Below, in pieces: positions 21,888-24,119 of a stretch of DNA of 24,119 nucleotides. The stretch covers positions 1 through 24,119 of the forward strand of contig JAYMTA010000800.1 in assembly GCA_036897625.1 (NCBI GenBank), written 5' to 3'. Each line of letters starts with the position of its first letter. The stretch's first letter is position 1. This DNA comes from Pelargonium cotyledonis (taxonomy: Eukaryota; Streptophyta; Magnoliopsida; Geraniales; Geraniaceae). The notes beneath the pieces were generated by a model. That model was not told the DNA's origin. It was given only the letters and a program-made list of their open reading frames with translations, and did not search any database. A program made the translations under genes and the position numbers.

Positions 21888-22440
21888 CCCTGCTGCAAAT
21901 CGCAAGCTTTTGCCAAAAATCAGCAGTCAATCGGATTTAAAAAACAGTGATCTAGGGTTTTAGGTGAGCTGCAATCTTCGATTATGTGACGAAGAAGAAA
22001 GTGGTTTTTGCAGCAACACAATTCTGCAGTAGATGGAAAACAGTTGGTGTAGGCTAAGGCAATGGTCAAAGCATATAGATTACAGATGGTAAGAGCAGTA
22101 ACAACAATGAGAGGCAATCAAGAAAAACCCTAACGAAAAATGAAGAGCAAAACCTGAGAAGATTGAGTCTGCGAGGAGAAGGCAATGGGGAGGAGGTTAT
22201 GGTGAATGGAGGAGGTGACGGGGAGTCCACGAGAAGGCCCCATCTCTCGTTGCTTTGGCTTTGGCCTTTGCGACCGTGTATGGCTTCCGGACGGGTGGGT
22301 TGGTTACTGGGTCGGTGTACAACCGGTGAAAACGGGTCACGGATCCTGGGTTGCTCTCGGGTTTTCGGTTGCAAATCGGGTTGATCTTTGCCATCCATAC
22401 ACTGTAGCATAAAGAAGCTAGGCTCGGCTCTTGATTTTAT
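21888..22440 (-). other. TFB1 5' leader, probably with one intron
   Basis: Five bases before the ATG the minus strand reads ATTTGCAG, a plausible acceptor at 21893. CTTCTCAG followed by GTTTTG gives a plausible donor at 22153-22148. The implied leader intron is about 261 bases and AT-rich, whereas 22154-22410 is GC-richer and pyrimidine-rich on the minus strand, as expected of a plant leader. Transcription would then start somewhere in 22200-22440. The 5' splice choice is inference; transcripts would settle it. Confidence 0.5.
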
Positions 22441-22441
22441 G

Positions 22442-22449
22442 AAACCCTA
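22442..22449. promoter_or_regulatory. Telo-box (AAACCCTA) at the TFB1 promoter
   Basis: GAAACCCTAAAG on the plus strand contains the interstitial telomere motif AAACCCTA. In plants this box is frequent near transcription starts of housekeeping and growth-related genes. Its location just upstream of the presumed TFB1 leader fits that pattern. A single 8-mer can also occur by chance. Confidence 0.45.
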
Positions 22450-22610
22450 AAGAGTAAAGAGTGCATAAAATGAGAGATGACAAGGGACTAAAATTAAGTC
22501 TCTTTACGGGTGCCCTGTTACCTGAGGGGCTGACCCATGTCGGTTTAACTTAGAGATCGGGTCGTAATCTACTCATTTGGATTTTGGACTTAGAGTTGCA
22601 ATTCAGGCAC
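22450..22610. other. TFB1 upstream region
   Basis: A TATA-like string on the minus strand cannot be singled out. The GC-richer phrase at 22508-22560 is not identified. This may already belong to the repeat-like DNA further right. Confidence 0.35.
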
Positions 22611-23200
22611 CGGGTATGGGTAGAAATACAATGACCCTAACCCAACCCACATGGTCACGGGTTGGGTACGGGTCTCCCCCCACACACACACAAAAAAAAA
22701 TAAAAAATAAAAAATAACATGTCATCACTTACTAAACAAAACCTTCAATGATGAGAATAAAATTGTTACTATCCTCTCCTATATAATGCACTCACACACA
22801 ATTACAATAGGAACTTGAGGTTATGATAGGATATTGAATAATAGGAACTTGAGGCTAATATATCTATTGAATTTTGAGAACTAAGGAGCTCATTAAATCC
22901 ATTACAAACAAATTATGTATCGCAAACAACACAAGACTACAAGAGTTAAGAGAAGTAAATTTAGGGTGAAATTTAAAATTTGTAGGTACCCATTACCCGC
23001 TGGTATACCCCGACCCGATAATGATCAATATCCGACCTAACCGACCCGAAACTTAATCGTGTAAAAAGTAGTATACCAAAACTCGTTCATTTCACGGGTA
23101 ACCCGCGGGTACAAGCCTAAATTGTCAGCTCTAATTTTTACTGTCCATTTCCAGGTTGTCCCATGGGTGCACACGGGTTCGGCCCAACTTGCCACCTTTA
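22610..23200. mobile_element. hAT-like DNA transposon remnants with ACCCG-rich ends
   Basis: Dense CCCAACCC, ACGGGTTGGGTACGGGT, CCCGACCC and GACCCGAAAC phrases cluster at 22625-22675 and 22989-23110, with AT-rich DNA between them. Such subterminal arrays flank many plant Ac-like hAT elements. The right part ends in ACGGGTTCGGCCCAACTTGC then CACCTTTA, which reverse-complemented (TAAAGGTGGCAAGTTGGGCC) resembles the common TAGGGGTGGCAA-type hAT terminus. A 10-bp palindrome ACCCGCGGGT sits at 23101-23110. Two nested or adjacent ends may be present. No transposase and no clear target duplication were found, so limits are approximate. Confidence 0.45.
22678..22720. repeat. CA repeat followed by A-rich low-complexity run
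   Basis: Several CA units pass into A runs and AAAAAT units. It lies between the ACCCG-rich blocks. Confidence 0.8.
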
Positions 23201-23728
23201 TTAGGTGCACCGCCACAACGATAAAACCATGGGTTAGTCTATGATAGTGTGGTTATGATTAATGGTTTGTTCCTAATATTGTAATACAACATGAAATATC
23301 ACCCATGAACTAAACACTTTTCGCTAGTAGCACCTAAAGTATTTTTTGTAACTTTGCCCCCCTCTCTAAATTATGCAGCCTACTGTCCTCAAAAGTTTCC
23401 TTTCATCGGTCAATTTCACTTATGGGGTTGTGTATATTTTTCAAATACTATACTCATTCTATAAAGGGATAAACTTTTTTTTAGTAGCCAAATTTTAACC
23501 CCAAACTTAATATAGTATCTATACTTTTATCGTACCAAAGTTAGTACCCATACTTTTACTTTACACTCATTTTGGTACCTATCGTCAACTTTTGTCAATT
23601 TCACCGTAAAATACTGAGTTGGTATATTAAGCTGAAAACATTTGTCTACGCGTCATCCACATGGATATTATTTAAATTTAAATTAATAAAACCCTATCTC
23701 TCTTCCATCTCATGCTCTCCTCTCCCCC
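23200..23728. other. Intergenic DNA with a dispersed-repeat phrase
   Basis: At 23505-23585 the phrases TATCTATACTTTTATCGTACC, in shorter variants TACCCATACTTTTACTTTAC and TTTTGGTACCTATCG, alternate loosely. This 'TAC..TATACTTTT' style is widespread in non-coding parts of plant transposons. No gene is recognisable in this stretch. Confidence 0.4.
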
Positions 23729-23751
23729 TCTCTCTCTCTCTCTCTCTCTCT
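23729..23751. repeat. CT dinucleotide microsatellite
   Basis: Eleven perfect CT units directly precede the GC-rich coding-like stretch. CT repeats are typical of plant 5' leaders on the sense strand, which favours a plus-strand transcript here. Confidence 0.9.
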
Positions 23752-23759
23752 GGACGGTG

Positions 23760-24119
23760 ATGGACGACGCCGACTTCGGCGGGCTTCAAGCGGCAGTTGA
23801 CTTCCCGCACGATTCTCTAACGGTGCTTCCAAAGCCACCGCCAACAACAGACCCCCCACTCTTAAACCTCTTCTGAGAAAACTCAAATCGGCCTCATTCT
23901 CCGGCAAGTATTCGAGCTCTCTCACTGTCCTTCGAGCAGGCTCTCTCTCCGATCTACAAACCGACGGAGCTTGAGCGAATCTGGTGGGACGGGTTATGGT
24001 GGTTTGGGTTAGGGTTCTACAGATCTGGTGCAAATCGACGGAGCTTGGAGTTATGATTGGTGGTTTCCGCCGACGATGACTTTGGGTTGCAGCTCCGTCG
24101 TCGGCAGGTCGTGGCCGGC
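23760..24119 (+). other. GC-rich, coding-like stretch running off the window, not recognised
   Basis: After the CT repeat an ATG at 23760 opens a 38-codon frame (MDDADFGGLQAAVDFPHDSL..., stop at 23874-23876). A second plus frame is open from about 23803 to 23969 and reads with Lys, Arg and Ser-rich, organellar-presequence-like text (RKLKSASFSGKYSSSL). GC content and codon style are coding-like in both parts. Two near-identical phrases (around 23957-23972 and 24031-24046, core CGACGGAGCTTG) follow. It may be the first exon of a neighbouring plus-strand gene, a decayed copy, or a gene piece carried by a transposon. The window ends before this can be decided. Confidence 0.35.

Noticed and set aside
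23710-24033. A 107-codon minus-strand frame ending in Arg-Glu repeats
   Set aside because: The Arg-Glu tail is just the CT microsatellite read backwards, and the rest is antisense to a GC-rich tract. The CT-rich strand sense favours a plus-strand transcript.

Overview
The window is nuclear DNA from a flowering plant, most likely a eudicot. It is AT-rich, its introns are short to medium and AT-rich, it carries plant-type MITEs, and its one large gene reads as plant TFB1. I could not assign a family or species. All calls come from reading the sequence; no search or alignment program was run.

The right half (about 10.0-22.45 kb) is a single minus-strand gene. Its 20 coding exons splice in frame into a 598-residue p62/TFB1 subunit of the general transcription and DNA-repair factor TFIIH. 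Every intron is GT-AG and every exon junction keeps phase, so the gene looks intact. The 5' leader probably holds one more intron. A telomere-box motif lies at the presumed promoter. The introns have taken in a Stowaway-type MITE (11588-11815), a possible second MITE (about 12.37-13.03 kb), a tandem duplication of about 49 bp (10800-10892) and an unexplained coding-like island (17725-17910).

The left half (1-10 kb) is mostly intergenic and repeat-derived. It starts with an LTR-like promoter/poly(A) fossil (about 0.24-0.82 kb), followed by featureless AT-rich DNA. At 4.07-4.27 kb there is a decayed array of roughly 28-bp units. At 5.33-5.62 kb a minus-strand fragment looks like the 5' leader and first exon of a VARICOSE/EDC4-type decapping-scaffold gene, cut off from the rest. 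Near it are a perfect 20-bp palindrome and a strong GC-rich hairpin. A 250-bp hAT-type MITE with recognisable terminal repeats and target-site duplication sits at 7655-7904. The second host gene is small: a plus-strand 43-residue cysteine-rich single-pass membrane microprotein at 8573-8704.

The right edge (22.45-24.12 kb) lies upstream of TFB1. It contains ACCCG-rich ends resembling a hAT element, a short tract with repeated 'constant-versus-variable' phrases, a CT microsatellite, and a GC-rich coding-like stretch that runs to the window edge. That stretch may be the start of another plus-strand gene or a gene fragment carried by a transposon. The two recognised host genes, TFB1 and the microprotein, are unrelated in function and simply neighbours.
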